Origin: Bdellovibrionales bacterium
GTDB lineage: Bacteria > Bdellovibrionota > Bdellovibrionia > Bdellovibrionales > UBA1609
NCBI GenBank assembly: GCA_028279085.1
Contig: JANQSX010000125.1
Location: 1 to 17,424 of the forward strand
Direction of reading: 5' to 3'
Length of the DNA stretch: 17,424 bases
Shown: positions 1 to 7,546 of the stretch, piece after piece
Layout of the letters: each line of letters starts with the position of its first letter
How positions within the stretch are numbered: position 1 is the stretch's first letter
Notes under the pieces: model-generated
Told to the model about the DNA's origin: nothing
Database searches by the model: none
What the model saw: the letters and a program-made list of their open reading frames with translations, nothing else
Translations under genes and position numbers: made by a program

Positions 1-1
1 G

Positions 2-256
2 AAACAGAGAATGAAAGAGAATGTACGAGGTTTTTCTGATGCCAAGCTTTCGGAGTTAAAGGAAGTGGTGGAGTATGTGGAAAGCTACATCGGAGGAGAA
101 GCTACGAAAGAGAGGATGAAGAAGGATTTAGAAGGCTTTTCTCGGCTGAAAATAAGTCAGTTAAAACAGTGGGAAAAAGATTGGGGTGTTGAAGTATTAA
201 CAACAAGACTCAAAAAATATAATCTTCAATATTTATTAGAACTTTATAGGAGCTAA
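2..256 (+). CDS. Partial hypothetical helical repeat protein (C-terminal end)
   Basis: I do not recognise this protein. The frame has an ATG at 11 but is open to the first base of the window, and no Shine-Dalgarno precedes that ATG, so this is probably the 3' end of a longer gene. The visible 81 residues are charged and helical. They hold an internal repeat: residues 7-17 (GFSDAKLSELK) recur at 42-52 (GFSRLKISQLK), a 35-residue period, and the flanking K-x-x-[VL]-x before each GFS also matches. A third, degraded copy may start near residue 67 (LKKYN). There is no signal peptide or membrane segment in the visible part. It ends in TAA two bases before a weak hairpin. That the missing upstream part holds more repeats is inference. 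Confidence 0.6.
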   Translation, partial: KQRMKENVRGFSDAKLSELKEVVEYVESYIGGEATKERMKKDLEGFSRLKISQLKQWEKDWGVEVLTTRLKKYNLQYLLELYRS

Positions 257-257
257 T

Positions 258-279
258 CACATTTAAAAAACAAAATGTG
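258..279 (+). terminator. Weak AT-rich hairpin after the repeat-protein gene
   Basis: CACATTT (258-264) is the exact inverse of AAATGTG (273-279), with an 8-nt A-rich loop. It starts one base after the stop codon at 254-256. A short T-run follows only after a gap (around 287-291), so this is at best a poor intrinsic terminator. A second small hairpin, AAACTG (311-316) with CAGTTT (322-327), lies at the end of the converging gene but also lacks a T-tract. Confidence 0.3.
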
Positions 280-326
280 TAAGATGATTTTTCATTTAAG
301 AGTTTTAGGTAAACTGCTAAACAGTT

Positions 327-1541
327 TTATATCAATTGATAGTTGGGACATTTTTTAAATATTTCACAAATGCTTTCGTTTAATCTGTCACAAATAAAGT
401 GCACGTATCTTTTCTCTTCTGCATAATCTTTTAAGTAAGGAACTAATGCTCTGGCATTTTGGCATTGGGATATTATGTTACCCATGTCATCTATGTTATT
501 GAGGTTCTTTCTGGCTCTTCTAAATTCTTGGTACATTTGATGAGGGTTAGCATTAAACCGCATAGTATACTCATGAAAGCATCCACCAACATCCGTGAAC
601 TTCAGAGCACAACGTGATTTTTCCGAACCGGTACATCTGCAATTCTTATAACAAGACATTGTTGGAGGATTATTAAACTGGATTTGTAAACCAAGAAGGT
701 TGTTATATTGAGATACCCATTTGTTGTCTGGATTTCCCCATCCTGATTCTTGAGCAGCTTGGGCTAAGATCAAAGGGGCTGGAATGGCTTGTACACGAGA
801 TAAAATTTCGTCTTCACATTGCTCACTGTCTAACGGGTATTCTCTTCCATTAAATAAACATTTCTTTGGCTCTCCTTCTTGATTCACATATTTCAAAGCT
901 GATTCATTTATTTTGATAAATATTTCTACTGGTATCTCAAATCGTGCGGAAGAAAAATAACACTCTCCCGCTCTGGTTACATACGGATCACAAATATTAC
1001 TTTTATTTTTTAATAAACGGTATTGTATCAGTAAACCTGTCATTTTTATTTTGTCTTCTTCTTTAATATCAGCATTCGCTCGCTTTTGCTCTATATAATT
1101 TTTCATAAACCGTCTATCTTCCAAAATGTCCTTCATTTTTTTTCTTATTTCAACTGCCATTTCACATACGAATTTCTCACGTTCACTTAGTTGTGATTTC
1201 TCAATTGCCCAATGAATATCAATAATATTTTGTTCTGAAAAAGTACTCGTTTTACTACAAGATAATTTTTCTGAGAAAGTATTTACTACTCGTTGTATCC
1301 GATAATTTCGCGCCAAGTTTTGGTTTTTAACACTGTCCCTATTAGAACCTATATTGGGTTTTGATTGAGGGCATTGATGATCGGTAGTTATGTCATAGCA
1401 AGTCGAGGAAGAACCTTCATAAATATAAATAATCAAACCGACCGTCACAGAGAATAAAAATAAAGTTTTTTGTTTAGAAAAAAGAAATAATGTCTTTTTT
1501 TTTATTACACTATGAAATTTTTTAAATAATTGTTTATTCAT
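327..1541 (-). CDS. Bax-like (GH73-type) glucosaminidase, membrane-anchored, cysteine-rich
   Basis: Likely a peptidoglycan-cleaving N-acetylglucosaminidase of the Bax family, anchored by one N-terminal helix (about residues 25-41, after a lysine-rich cytoplasmic start) with the catalytic part in the periplasm. The domain is at about 245-385. It has the family signature PAPLILAQAAQESGWGN with E265 as the expected catalytic acid, then NNLLGLQ (280-286), and the family's C-terminal pattern of FHEYT...MYQEFRRAR followed by YLKDYAEEKRYV. Residues 45-240 match nothing I recognise. The protein has 17 cysteines, including C297, C301, C303 and C311 in an insertion inside the domain, which would suit periplasmic disulfides. 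Residues 14-22 and 23-31 are a tandem duplication. The start has no clear Shine-Dalgarno. It lies 189 bp after the small membrane-protein gene and probably has its own promoter. The domain call is firm; the substrate is inferred from the family. Confidence 0.82.
   Translation of the reverse strand: MNKQLFKKFHSVIKKKTLFLFSKQKTLFLFSVTVGLIIYIYEGSSSTCYDITTDHQCPQSKPNIGSNRDSVKNQNLARNYRIQRVVNTFSEKLSCSKTSTFSEQNIIDIHWAIEKSQLSEREKFVCEMAVEIRKKMKDILEDRRFMKNYIEQKRANADIKEEDKIKMTGLLIQYRLLKNKSNICDPYVTRAGECYFSSARFEIPVEIFIKINESALKYVNQEGEPKKCLFNGREYPLDSEQCEDEILSRVQAIPAPLILAQAAQESGWGNPDNKWVSQYNNLLGLQIQFNNPPTMSCYKNCRCTGSEKSRCALKFTDVGGCFHEYTMRFNANPHQMYQEFRRARKNLNNIDDMGNIISQCQNARALVPYLKDYAEEKRYVHFICDRLNESICEIFKKCPNYQLI
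1449..1502 (-). repeat. 27-nt tandem duplication in the N-terminus of the Bax-like gene
   Basis: Two adjacent 27-nt units encode KKKTLFLFS and KQKTLFLFS (residues 14-31). By my alignment they differ at 6 of 27 bases, mostly at silent positions, so the duplication is old or has been kept at the protein level. The second copy leads straight into the transmembrane helix. Confidence 0.7.
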
Positions 1542-1580
1542 TTTTTATTTTTTGAATTAATCATTATTTTAAGAGTGATT

Positions 1581-1609
1581 ATTATAATACTTTTGTAGGG
1601 GTTTTTAAA
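1581..1609 (-). promoter_or_regulatory. Possible promoter for the Bax-like gene
   Basis: On the minus strand a perfect TATAAT (1586-1581) has TTTAAA (1609-1604) 17 bp upstream, and the gene starts 40 nt downstream. TAATCA (1558-1563) and TGATTA (1576-1581) form an interrupted dyad between the -10 and the start codon and could bind a regulator. Because the region is so AT-rich, this is only suggestive. Confidence 0.33.
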
Positions 1610-1734
1610 TGTATAAACCAGGTATTACTGACTTGAGTCCTGTTTTCATTCATTTTATTTATTCTTTATTAAACGGAATAATCTACATCTTTGGAATTCG
1701 ATCAATATATTCTTATATAGGACAAATTATCTAA
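1609..1734 (+). CDS. Candidate 41-residue hydrophobic peptide
   Basis: A short plus-strand frame fills most of the gap between two minus-strand genes. It starts ATG-TAT-AAA-CCA and ends in TAA at 1732-1734, overlapping the end of the neighbouring gene by 4 bp. AGGGG at 1597-1601 sits 7 nt before the ATG, a plausible ribosome site. The peptide is rich in Ile, Tyr and Phe and could span a membrane once (about residues 11-29). I know no homologue. A frame of this length can arise by chance, although AT-rich DNA is full of stop codons, so I list it only as a candidate. Confidence 0.22.
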   Translation: MYKPGITDLSPVFIHFIYSLLNGIIYIFGIRSIYSYIGQII

Positions 1735-2150
1735 TATACCCAAAAATTGGAAGCCACCAACAAACCTAAGAGGGTGTAAATGGCTCCGCACCCTCTTAAG
1801 TACCATTTTAAGAATGATTCATCTTTACTATAGAGGGTTTTGCATTTCAAGGCTAATTGCGGGCACAAAATAAGCACAAAACACTTAATAAACATCATCC
1901 ACCCGAGAACAGTCACGATTACAGAAGGACTCCATTCCCAGTCATTATGAGTGAGAATAAGAAATACAGCAAAAGGTAAATACACAACACCACTTATAAG
2001 GCAGATAAGATTAAATGTTTCTGTATCTCGGGAATAAAGGAATTTTATTAACTTAATCCAAAGCTTTGCTTGGATTATCATGGAAAGACCCCAAGGGATA
2101 AATATACAAAAAAACAATTGTTCAGCCAGGAAAAAAAGACTCTCTTGCAT
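1731..2150 (-). CDS. Small four-helix integral membrane protein
   Basis: A 139-residue protein of unknown function with four predicted membrane helices at about 5-27, 45-67, 76-98 and 115-136, and no signal peptide cleavage site. The segment around 74-98 (SVIVTVLGWMMFIKCFVLIL) resembles a widespread group of small uncharacterised bacterial membrane proteins with a T-x-L-G-W-x-x-x-[IL]-K-G-like third helix; that likeness is from memory and modest. It starts 41 nt after the aconitase stop on the same strand, so the two are probably co-transcribed, but it has its own very strong Shine-Dalgarno (AAGGGAGGT, 5 nt before ATG), which fixes the start. Expression therefore need not depend on coupling to aconitase translation. 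Nothing in the sequence shows a metabolic link to aconitase. Confidence 0.75.
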   Translation of the reverse strand: MQESLFFLAEQLFFCIFIPWGLSMIIQAKLWIKLIKFLYSRDTETFNLICLISGVVYLPFAVFLILTHNDWEWSPSVIVTVLGWMMFIKCFVLILCPQLALKCKTLYSKDESFLKWYLRGCGAIYTLLGLLVASNFWVY

Positions 2151-2155
2151 AATCT

Positions 2156-2164
2156 ACCTCCCTT
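2156..2164 (-). promoter_or_regulatory. Strong Shine-Dalgarno of the small membrane-protein gene
   Basis: The minus strand reads AAGGGAGGT with a 5-nt spacer to ATG at 2150, close to the ideal anti-16S match and far stronger than that of the preceding aconitase gene, whose ATG has no clear Shine-Dalgarno. Confidence 0.75.
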
Positions 2165-2191
2165 ATTTGAAATATAATATATTTATTTTGT

Positions 2192-4456
2192 TTATTCCAG
2201 TTTTCCTTTTTGTTTTCTCATTAAGTTTAAAGCAGAACCGGCTTGAAACCACTTGATTTGTTCAGTACTCAGGGAATGGGAAACTGAAAACTCTTCTTGT
2301 GAGCCATCTTCATGTTTTATTAATACTTTGTGTTGGCTTCCAGGTGTAAGATTTTCCAGATCTAAAATATCTATTTGATCTTTTTCCCTGATTTTCTCTA
2401 TATCCTTTGATTGGGTGAAAGTTAAAGGTAAAACACCCTGTTTTTTTAGATTAGTTTCGTGGATACGTGCAAAACTTTTCACAATGACTGCTTTAGCTCC
2501 GAGATACCTTGGAGTCATAGCTGCATGTTCACGGCTACTACCTTCTCCGTAATTTTCATCACCAACAATCACCCAATTTCTTTTTTGTTCTTTGTAATAG
2601 CGAGCTATTTTAGAAAAGGGCTGTTTTTCTCCTGTTAGTTGGTTAAATCCTATTCCTCTTTCATCTGTAAAGGCGTTGGTAGCTCCCAGTAACATATTGT
2701 CGGAGATGCGATCCAAGTGTCCACGATATCTTAGCCAGAATCCAGCCGGGGAAATATGGTCTGTTGTGCATTTTCCTTTAGCCTTGCATAAAATAAGTAA
2801 ACCTTTAAAATCCTCTTTGTTCCAAGGAGGAAAGGGTTTTAGAAGTTGTAATCTGTCTGATCCCTCTTTTACTATAATTTTTACATTTTTTCCTTTAGGA
2901 GGTATATACCCTTCTTTGTTTTGTACAAAACCATTTTGTGGAAGTATATCCGACTCAGGAGCTTGAAGTTTTAGTTTCTTATTCTCTCTTTCCAAAAGAT
3001 CTGTTTGGGGGTTAAAGTCCAAGCGTCCGGCTAAACCCAAGGCCATTGTGATTTCAGGGCTGGCAATAAAAGAAAGGGTGTCTGGATTCGCATCGTTTCT
3101 TCCTCGAAAATTACGATTAAAACTATTCACAATGGTATTAACTTGACCTTTTTTGTACTCATCTCTTTTCCACTGGCCAATACAAGGTCCACAGGCATTA
3201 GCCAATACGACGGCGCCGATGGCTTCAAAATCTTTTATATAACCATCTCTTTCTATAGTTTGTTTTATTAATTCAGAACCAGGAGTCACTAAAAAATGTT
3301 GAGGCATTTTAAACCCTGCTTGACGAGCTTGGCGGGCAATATGGGCTGCTCTACCTATGTCTTCATAAGAAGAGTTGGTGCAGGAACCAATAAGTGCAGC
3401 GGAAAGATTTTTCGGCCATTTTTCTTTTTGACAAAGTTCTTTTATTTCACTAAGAGAGTGAACTGCATCAGGAGAGTGAGGGCCTGCCAATTGAGGTTCT
3501 AAAGTGGAAAGATCAATTTCAATCACTTCATCGTAAAAGGCATGAGGGTTCTCTAGCACCTCCGGATCAGCGGAAAAAAGTTCTTTATATTTCTCAATGA
3601 CTTCTACTTGAGCGGAGCGATCGGTAGCTGTTAGGTATTTTGACATGGATGAATCATAAGGAAATACAGAACAGGTGGCTCCCAGTTCAGCTCCCATATT
3701 AGTTATAGTACCTTTACCTGTACAGCTTAAGGAGCGACAGCCTTCTCCAAAATACTCTATAATTTTATTAGTACCCCCTTTTACGGTAAGAATTCCCAGT
3801 AGCTTTAAAATAATATCTTTGGAAGAAGTCCAGCCTTGTAACTTTCCTTTTAAATGCACACCGGTAATACCGGGATTTTTTACTTCCCAAGGAAGTCCCG
3901 CCATTACATCAGCGGCATCTGCTCCACCAACTCCAACAGCTAGCATTCCTAAGCCTCCGGCATTAGGAGTATGAGAATCTGTTCCTATAAGCAGGCCTCC
4001 TGGAAAAGCATAGTTTTCCAAAACCACTTGATGAATGATGCCGGCTCCAGGTTTCCAAAATCCAATATGAAAACGACTACAGGCTGAAGAGAGAAATTGA
4101 AACACTTCATTATTTTCTTCTAGTGATTTTTGCATATCCGGTTTTACACCTTTCCAAGCTTGTATGAGATGGTCACAATGTACTGTGGCAGGTACGGTAG
4201 ATTGTTCTTTTTCAGCTAACATAAATTGCAGAAGAGCCATTTGAGCGGTTACATCTTGCATAGCAACACGATCGGGCTGTAAAGATAAAAAGCCAATGCC
4301 TCTTTTTTGTTTGTTTTGAGGTTCACACAAATGAGCGAATAGGATTTTCTCAGCTAGAGTCATAGGAGCTTTATGCCATTTTTTTGCATGGTTTATGTGT
4401 TTTTGGCTTTTTCTATAAATGTTGCTAAGCATCTCAGCTGTAATTTGGATATTCAT
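2192..4456 (-). CDS. acnA: Aconitate hydratase, mitochondrial type
   Basis: Aconitase interconverts citrate and isocitrate through cis-aconitate in the TCA cycle, in the cytoplasm, with a [4Fe-4S] cluster. At 754 residues with no long extra linker it matches the mitochondrial-type family rather than the longer IRP1-like AcnA or the AcnB type. Visible signatures: RVAMQDVTAQMALLQF (63-78), VHCDH (92-96), GLLIGTDSHTPNAGGLG (154-170), IGSCTNSSYEDI (356-367), NACGPCIGQW (420-429), NSFNRNFRGRND (444-455) and GEGSSREHAA (637-646) in the swivel domain. Cluster ligands are C359, C422 and C425; the 63- and 3-residue spacings equal those of the mammalian mitochondrial enzyme. All expected active-site motifs are present, so it should be active. 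It is divergent from the barrel gene at 4610, and the small membrane-protein gene follows 41 nt downstream. The start lacks a strong Shine-Dalgarno, but the N-terminus has the family's usual length. The symbol is by family; strain naming may differ. Confidence 0.96.
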   Translation of the reverse strand: MNIQITAEMLSNIYRKSQKHINHAKKWHKAPMTLAEKILFAHLCEPQNKQKRGIGFLSLQPDRVAMQDVTAQMALLQFMLAEKEQSTVPATVHCDHLIQAWKGVKPDMQKSLEENNEVFQFLSSACSRFHIGFWKPGAGIIHQVVLENYAFPGGLLIGTDSHTPNAGGLGMLAVGVGGADAADVMAGLPWEVKNPGITGVHLKGKLQGWTSSKDIILKLLGILTVKGGTNKIIEYFGEGCRSLSCTGKGTITNMGAELGATCSVFPYDSSMSKYLTATDRSAQVEVIEKYKELFSADPEVLENPHAFYDEVIEIDLSTLEPQLAGPHSPDAVHSLSEIKELCQKEKWPKNLSAALIGSCTNSSYEDIGRAAHIARQARQAGFKMPQHFLVTPGSELIKQTIERDGYIKDFEAIGAVVLANACGPCIGQWKRDEYKKGQVNTIVNSFNRNFRGRNDANPDTLSFIASPEITMALGLAGRLDFNPQTDLLERENKKLKLQAPESDILPQNGFVQNKEGYIPPKGKNVKIIVKEGSDRLQLLKPFPPWNKEDFKGLLILCKAKGKCTTDHISPAGFWLRYRGHLDRISDNMLLGATNAFTDERGIGFNQLTGEKQPFSKIARYYKEQKRNWVIVGDENYGEGSSREHAAMTPRYLGAKAVIVKSFARIHETNLKKQGVLPLTFTQSKDIEKIREKDQIDILDLENLTPGSQHKVLIKHEDGSQEEFSVSHSLSTEQIKWFQAGSALNLMRKQKGKLE

Positions 4457-4518
4457 AGCTTGATTTTAAGACTTTTGTTTAGGTAAAGACAAGTTTTTTA
4501 CTAAGAATGTTTTTTCTT

Positions 4519-4536
4519 TTTAGATTCTGATCTAAA
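4519..4536. promoter_or_regulatory. Perfect 7-bp dyad between divergent aconitase and barrel genes
   Basis: TTTAGAT (4519-4525) and ATCTAAA (4530-4536) flank TCTG in the 153-bp space between two divergent genes. On the plus strand a short T-run follows, but there is no plus-strand gene upstream to terminate, so an operator is more likely than a terminator. I find no convincing -35/-10 pair in this region for either gene. Confidence 0.35.
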
Positions 4537-4609
4537 TTTTTACTTAGAGGGAAAGAAAAAAACAATAAATATTATTCACTATTAATATTCGTTCAGAAAT
4601 GAGCATTAC

Positions 4610-5293
4610 ATGAAATATATCATTCTCTTGAGTTTCTTATGTTTTATTCCTGTTTCACAGGCGGAGATTCATATTGAGCCTTATGTTAATGCTGGAGGTG
4701 CTTATTCATCTTCTATTCCTTCCTCTCCTAATTCTCTTTTTATGGTTTTTAGTTTGGGGGGCCGCTTTGGTTATAATTTTATGCCTATCAGTGTAGGATT
4801 TGATTTATTCTGGACTCATTATGCTCCCAGTTCGGGTATTCATCATATGAGATCAGGCAGTTCGGAAGCATCTCGTCCAGGTTTTGATACAGGACCCGGT
4901 TCAACTTTTGAGCATTCCAAGACGCGTGAAGTTTTTCAACCCTTTTCCTTAGGTGTTTTTACATCTGTGGATTTGCCGTTTTTATTTAATGCTTATGGAA
5001 CTATTTTTTATAGTATTCCTGCAGAAAGTATAAATGTTAATTATCAAGGTTATGGTGCGAGAGCGGGACTGAGTTATTTATCTGCCTTTTATGTTCAATT
5101 GAATGTGGAGTTGCAATGGGCTTACTATACTTGTACGGAATCAGCTAATTGTTCCGATGATTTTAATATATTTTCTGCTCTTCTTTCGGTCAGTGTGCCT
5201 TTCTCAACTGATATTTTTGATTTTGGAGATTCTTCTGATTCTGAAAATCCAGATACAGAAGAAAGTGAAGCAAGCATTAACAGTGATATATAA
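4610..5293 (+). CDS. Small outer-membrane beta-barrel protein with acidic tail
   Basis: A 227-residue exported protein with a clear signal peptide (cleavage after SQA, residue 18). The mature part alternates polar and hydrophobic residues and is rich in Gly, Tyr, Phe and Ser, with stretches such as VFSLGGRFGYNF and GYGARAGLSYLSAFYVQLNVEL, as in small outer-membrane barrels of 8-10 strands. C175 and C181 flank a probable loop. After the last strand-like segment (about 186-199) comes an acidic tail, residues 201-227, mostly Asp, Glu and Ser; this is unusual because barrels normally end in an aromatic residue. It converges on the next gene with only 21 bp between them and no visible terminator. 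It shows no obvious likeness to the two larger barrels nearby. Its specific role is unknown. Confidence 0.72.
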   Translation: MKYIILLSFLCFIPVSQAEIHIEPYVNAGGAYSSSIPSSPNSLFMVFSLGGRFGYNFMPISVGFDLFWTHYAPSSGIHHMRSGSSEASRPGFDTGPGSTFEHSKTREVFQPFSLGVFTSVDLPFLFNAYGTIFYSIPAESINVNYQGYGARAGLSYLSAFYVQLNVELQWAYYTCTESANCSDDFNIFSALLSVSVPFSTDIFDFGDSSDSENPDTEESEASINSDI

Positions 5294-5314
5294 CTTATTT
5301 AATTCAGCTAAAAA

Positions 5315-7546
5315 TTATTTTCCAAGTTTTTTGTTTATTAAAAATAATGTGTGCAGGATTTTTTCTCTATCAATCTGTAATTGCCATTTTTGAGGTTGCA
5401 GTAACCAGTTACTAAAACGAATAGGAGAACTAATCTTATTGGTGTCACTGAAGATGGGTACTTCACTGTAGTGGAACAAATATGTGATAAAAGCAAAAGC
5501 GTCTGTTGTTTTATAAACAAAAGGCATATCATTAATCAGAGTCTGCTCAAATACAGGCAGCAAAGGTTCCAGTTCTCTTGTGCTTAAATGTTGAGAGTAA
5601 TCTTGGTCCAGATTTTCCATTGTGTTTTCTTGATAATGCATGAAGAGGAACATTTCAAATAAACTTTTAAAAGAGATATCTTCTTGAGCACTGTAAAAAG
5701 AACTTAGTCGATTTATGTAGTTTACTTTTTTATCTTCATTATTGGAGAGACTTTCTATCAATTGAGGAAATCCGGCAAAAACGGATGGCGGTAAATCCTG
5801 TAGGTTATTCCAAAAACAGGAAGCTGTTAAATGGTATGGTTTTGAGCTGCTACAGGACGGCATTGAGTCTAATGTGTAGATAATTGTTCTAAGAGAGGAA
5901 GCGAAAAAGGAAAATAATTCTAGAATTTCCTCTTCTTGCAGGATTTTATCTCCATTGGAATAAGATGTTAAAAAATCACCGTGTTTAAAAATCTGAAAAC
6001 CTATTCTTTGAAAGTGTTGCCATTTCATATCTTTGTAGAGGGCAATACTAAAAGCTGTCCATTCTTTTATCATAGTATTCCATAACTTTGGGGTTACTTG
6101 ATTTTCTCTTTCCGTGTAGGCGGAGGTTATTAATTTCATTAAATGAGACTGCCAGTTTAAAGAACTCAAAAGAGGTGTATTATCAGTTCTTTGTTCATAG
6201 AATGATATTCGTTTGTCAGAGGTGATGTTAATATTTCTTTTTAACCATTGTTGAGGAGACCCAAATGAAGTGGGCAATTGAGATGTTGTTCTCAGTGTAT
6301 TCTCACTTTTGATCCATGAATTTAAATTTTTTCGGAGTATTTCCCAATGTTCTTTTTGAATCTTATCACTTTTGTCTCCGGAAGAGGATTCATATATTTC
6401 TTTTGTGTCGGTGATAGTGAATGTTAAATCAGAAAAATGGATTATAAAGTTTTCTGAGTTTATATCGTTTGTTGTATTATATTTACAAGTTTGTTTGGTT
6501 TTTAGTGGACTAATAATAAAACAAAAAGCGGAACGTAAACTCAAACGGAAGATAGGTTTGGATAAATGAGGTAAAAACCATACTCTGCGGGCCAGTTCAT
6601 CAATATCACTTAGAAAGATATTGTTTTTTCCGGATTGTTTTTGTGCTTTCCGAATTATGTTCAAAGAGTGGGATATAAAATGCTGTGTGTGTTGGATAAT
6701 ACGGAAATCCAATAGAGATCGGCTTTCTAAAAATCTTTTGTAATAGAACCAAAGTGCAGCCATTTGGCCAAAAGTGTCCAATAAAGCCGGCCAATCTTTT
6801 TTTTGAATGATATTTTTTTGGGAATTAAGAAACATATTTTTCCATTGAGCTAATAAACGCAATGCCGGTTTCCAATATTGTAAATTAGTATTGGAAAAAC
6901 CGATTTTTTGTATCTCCTCCGGCAGTTGGTTTAAAATAGATAAGTTAGAAGAAAAAGACAGTTTAGACAGTTCATTACCTAAAGTGATAAAATTTGTTTT
7001 CATAGTATCAGTGGCTTGCATCAACTGCTTCCTACTAATATTTTTTTTATTTAAAATGGCAGTTAGTATAGGCATAGATGAATGCATAGCCCTCATTCTT
7101 TTTCTGAGAATGGAAAGGATTTTTTTGCAAAGATTAATTTCCGTCAAGTGAAGCCGATTCGGATCTCCTCTAATAAAACCTCTTTTAAGATTGAATATGG
7201 TTTTACTGATCTGTTCAGCTTTCGCAATATATTCGGATTCGCTCATGCTCATCTTTTGTGCTTTTGTAAGACCCATGCCTATATATTGCATGATTCTTCT
7301 TAGCTCTATCTGTGTATAATAACCTGAGTTCGCGGTGCGGGTATGATTAAGAAAAAGCTGAATACTATTATCTATACAATTAAAAAAGTTTTCCAATTCA
7401 CTTAGGTTGGATTGACCGGAAAAATAACGAGTAATAAAATTTTTGTTATTTTTGAAACAGGATTCTCCAAGGGATAGAGCAAATACAGGAACACACTGGA
7501 CTGTTATGAATAATAAAAAAAAAATAGAACTTTTTTTAAAAGTCAT
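5315..7546 (-). CDS. Large exported helical protein with EF-hand-like loops (paralogue A)
   Basis: Function unknown. It has 743 residues with an N-terminal signal peptide (hydrophobic core about 8-23, likely cleavage after VFA at 23) and no proper lipobox, so the mature protein should be soluble in the periplasm or beyond. The rest is predicted helical. It is a diverged paralogue of the 847-residue protein at 10864: EF-hand-like positions line up along both chains. The clearest loop is D647-x-D649-x-S651-x-x-L654-x-x-x-E658, followed by LEPLLPVFEQTL, which matches IWAAFPTFEGYL after the loop of the other protein. A second, at about 529-540 (NGDKILQEEE), lacks the first acidic residue. Degenerate ones end at E81 and E136. 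It overlaps the upstream barrel gene by 11 nt with GGAGGT 7 nt before its ATG, which implies translational coupling. Calcium binding is inference. Confidence 0.72.
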   Translation of the reverse strand: MTFKKSSIFFLLFITVQCVPVFALSLGESCFKNNKNFITRYFSGQSNLSELENFFNCIDNSIQLFLNHTRTANSGYYTQIELRRIMQYIGMGLTKAQKMSMSESEYIAKAEQISKTIFNLKRGFIRGDPNRLHLTEINLCKKILSILRKRMRAMHSSMPILTAILNKKNISRKQLMQATDTMKTNFITLGNELSKLSFSSNLSILNQLPEEIQKIGFSNTNLQYWKPALRLLAQWKNMFLNSQKNIIQKKDWPALLDTFGQMAALWFYYKRFLESRSLLDFRIIQHTQHFISHSLNIIRKAQKQSGKNNIFLSDIDELARRVWFLPHLSKPIFRLSLRSAFCFIISPLKTKQTCKYNTTNDINSENFIIHFSDLTFTITDTKEIYESSSGDKSDKIQKEHWEILRKNLNSWIKSENTLRTTSQLPTSFGSPQQWLKRNINITSDKRISFYEQRTDNTPLLSSLNWQSHLMKLITSAYTERENQVTPKLWNTMIKEWTAFSIALYKDMKWQHFQRIGFQIFKHGDFLTSYSNGDKILQEEEILELFSFFASSLRTIIYTLDSMPSCSSSKPYHLTASCFWNNLQDLPPSVFAGFPQLIESLSNNEDKKVNYINRLSSFYSAQEDISFKSLFEMFLFMHYQENTMENLDQDYSQHLSTRELEPLLPVFEQTLINDMPFVYKTTDAFAFITYLFHYSEVPIFSDTNKISSPIRFSNWLLQPQKWQLQIDREKILHTLFLINKKLGK

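Noticed and set aside
2676..3974. Plus-strand open frames of 68-99 codons at 2676, 3296 and 3675
   Set aside because: They lie antisense inside the well-supported aconitase gene and have no ribosome sites or recognisable content.
5314..5348. ATTATTTT / AAAATAAT inverted repeat near convergent gene ends
   Set aside because: It is AT-only with a long loop and lies partly inside a coding region; this is expected by chance at this base composition and does not make a credible terminator.
5103..5393. Plus-strand 96-codon frame overlapping the end of the small barrel
   Set aside because: It is out of frame with the barrel, runs into the opposing gene, and has no start signal or domain.
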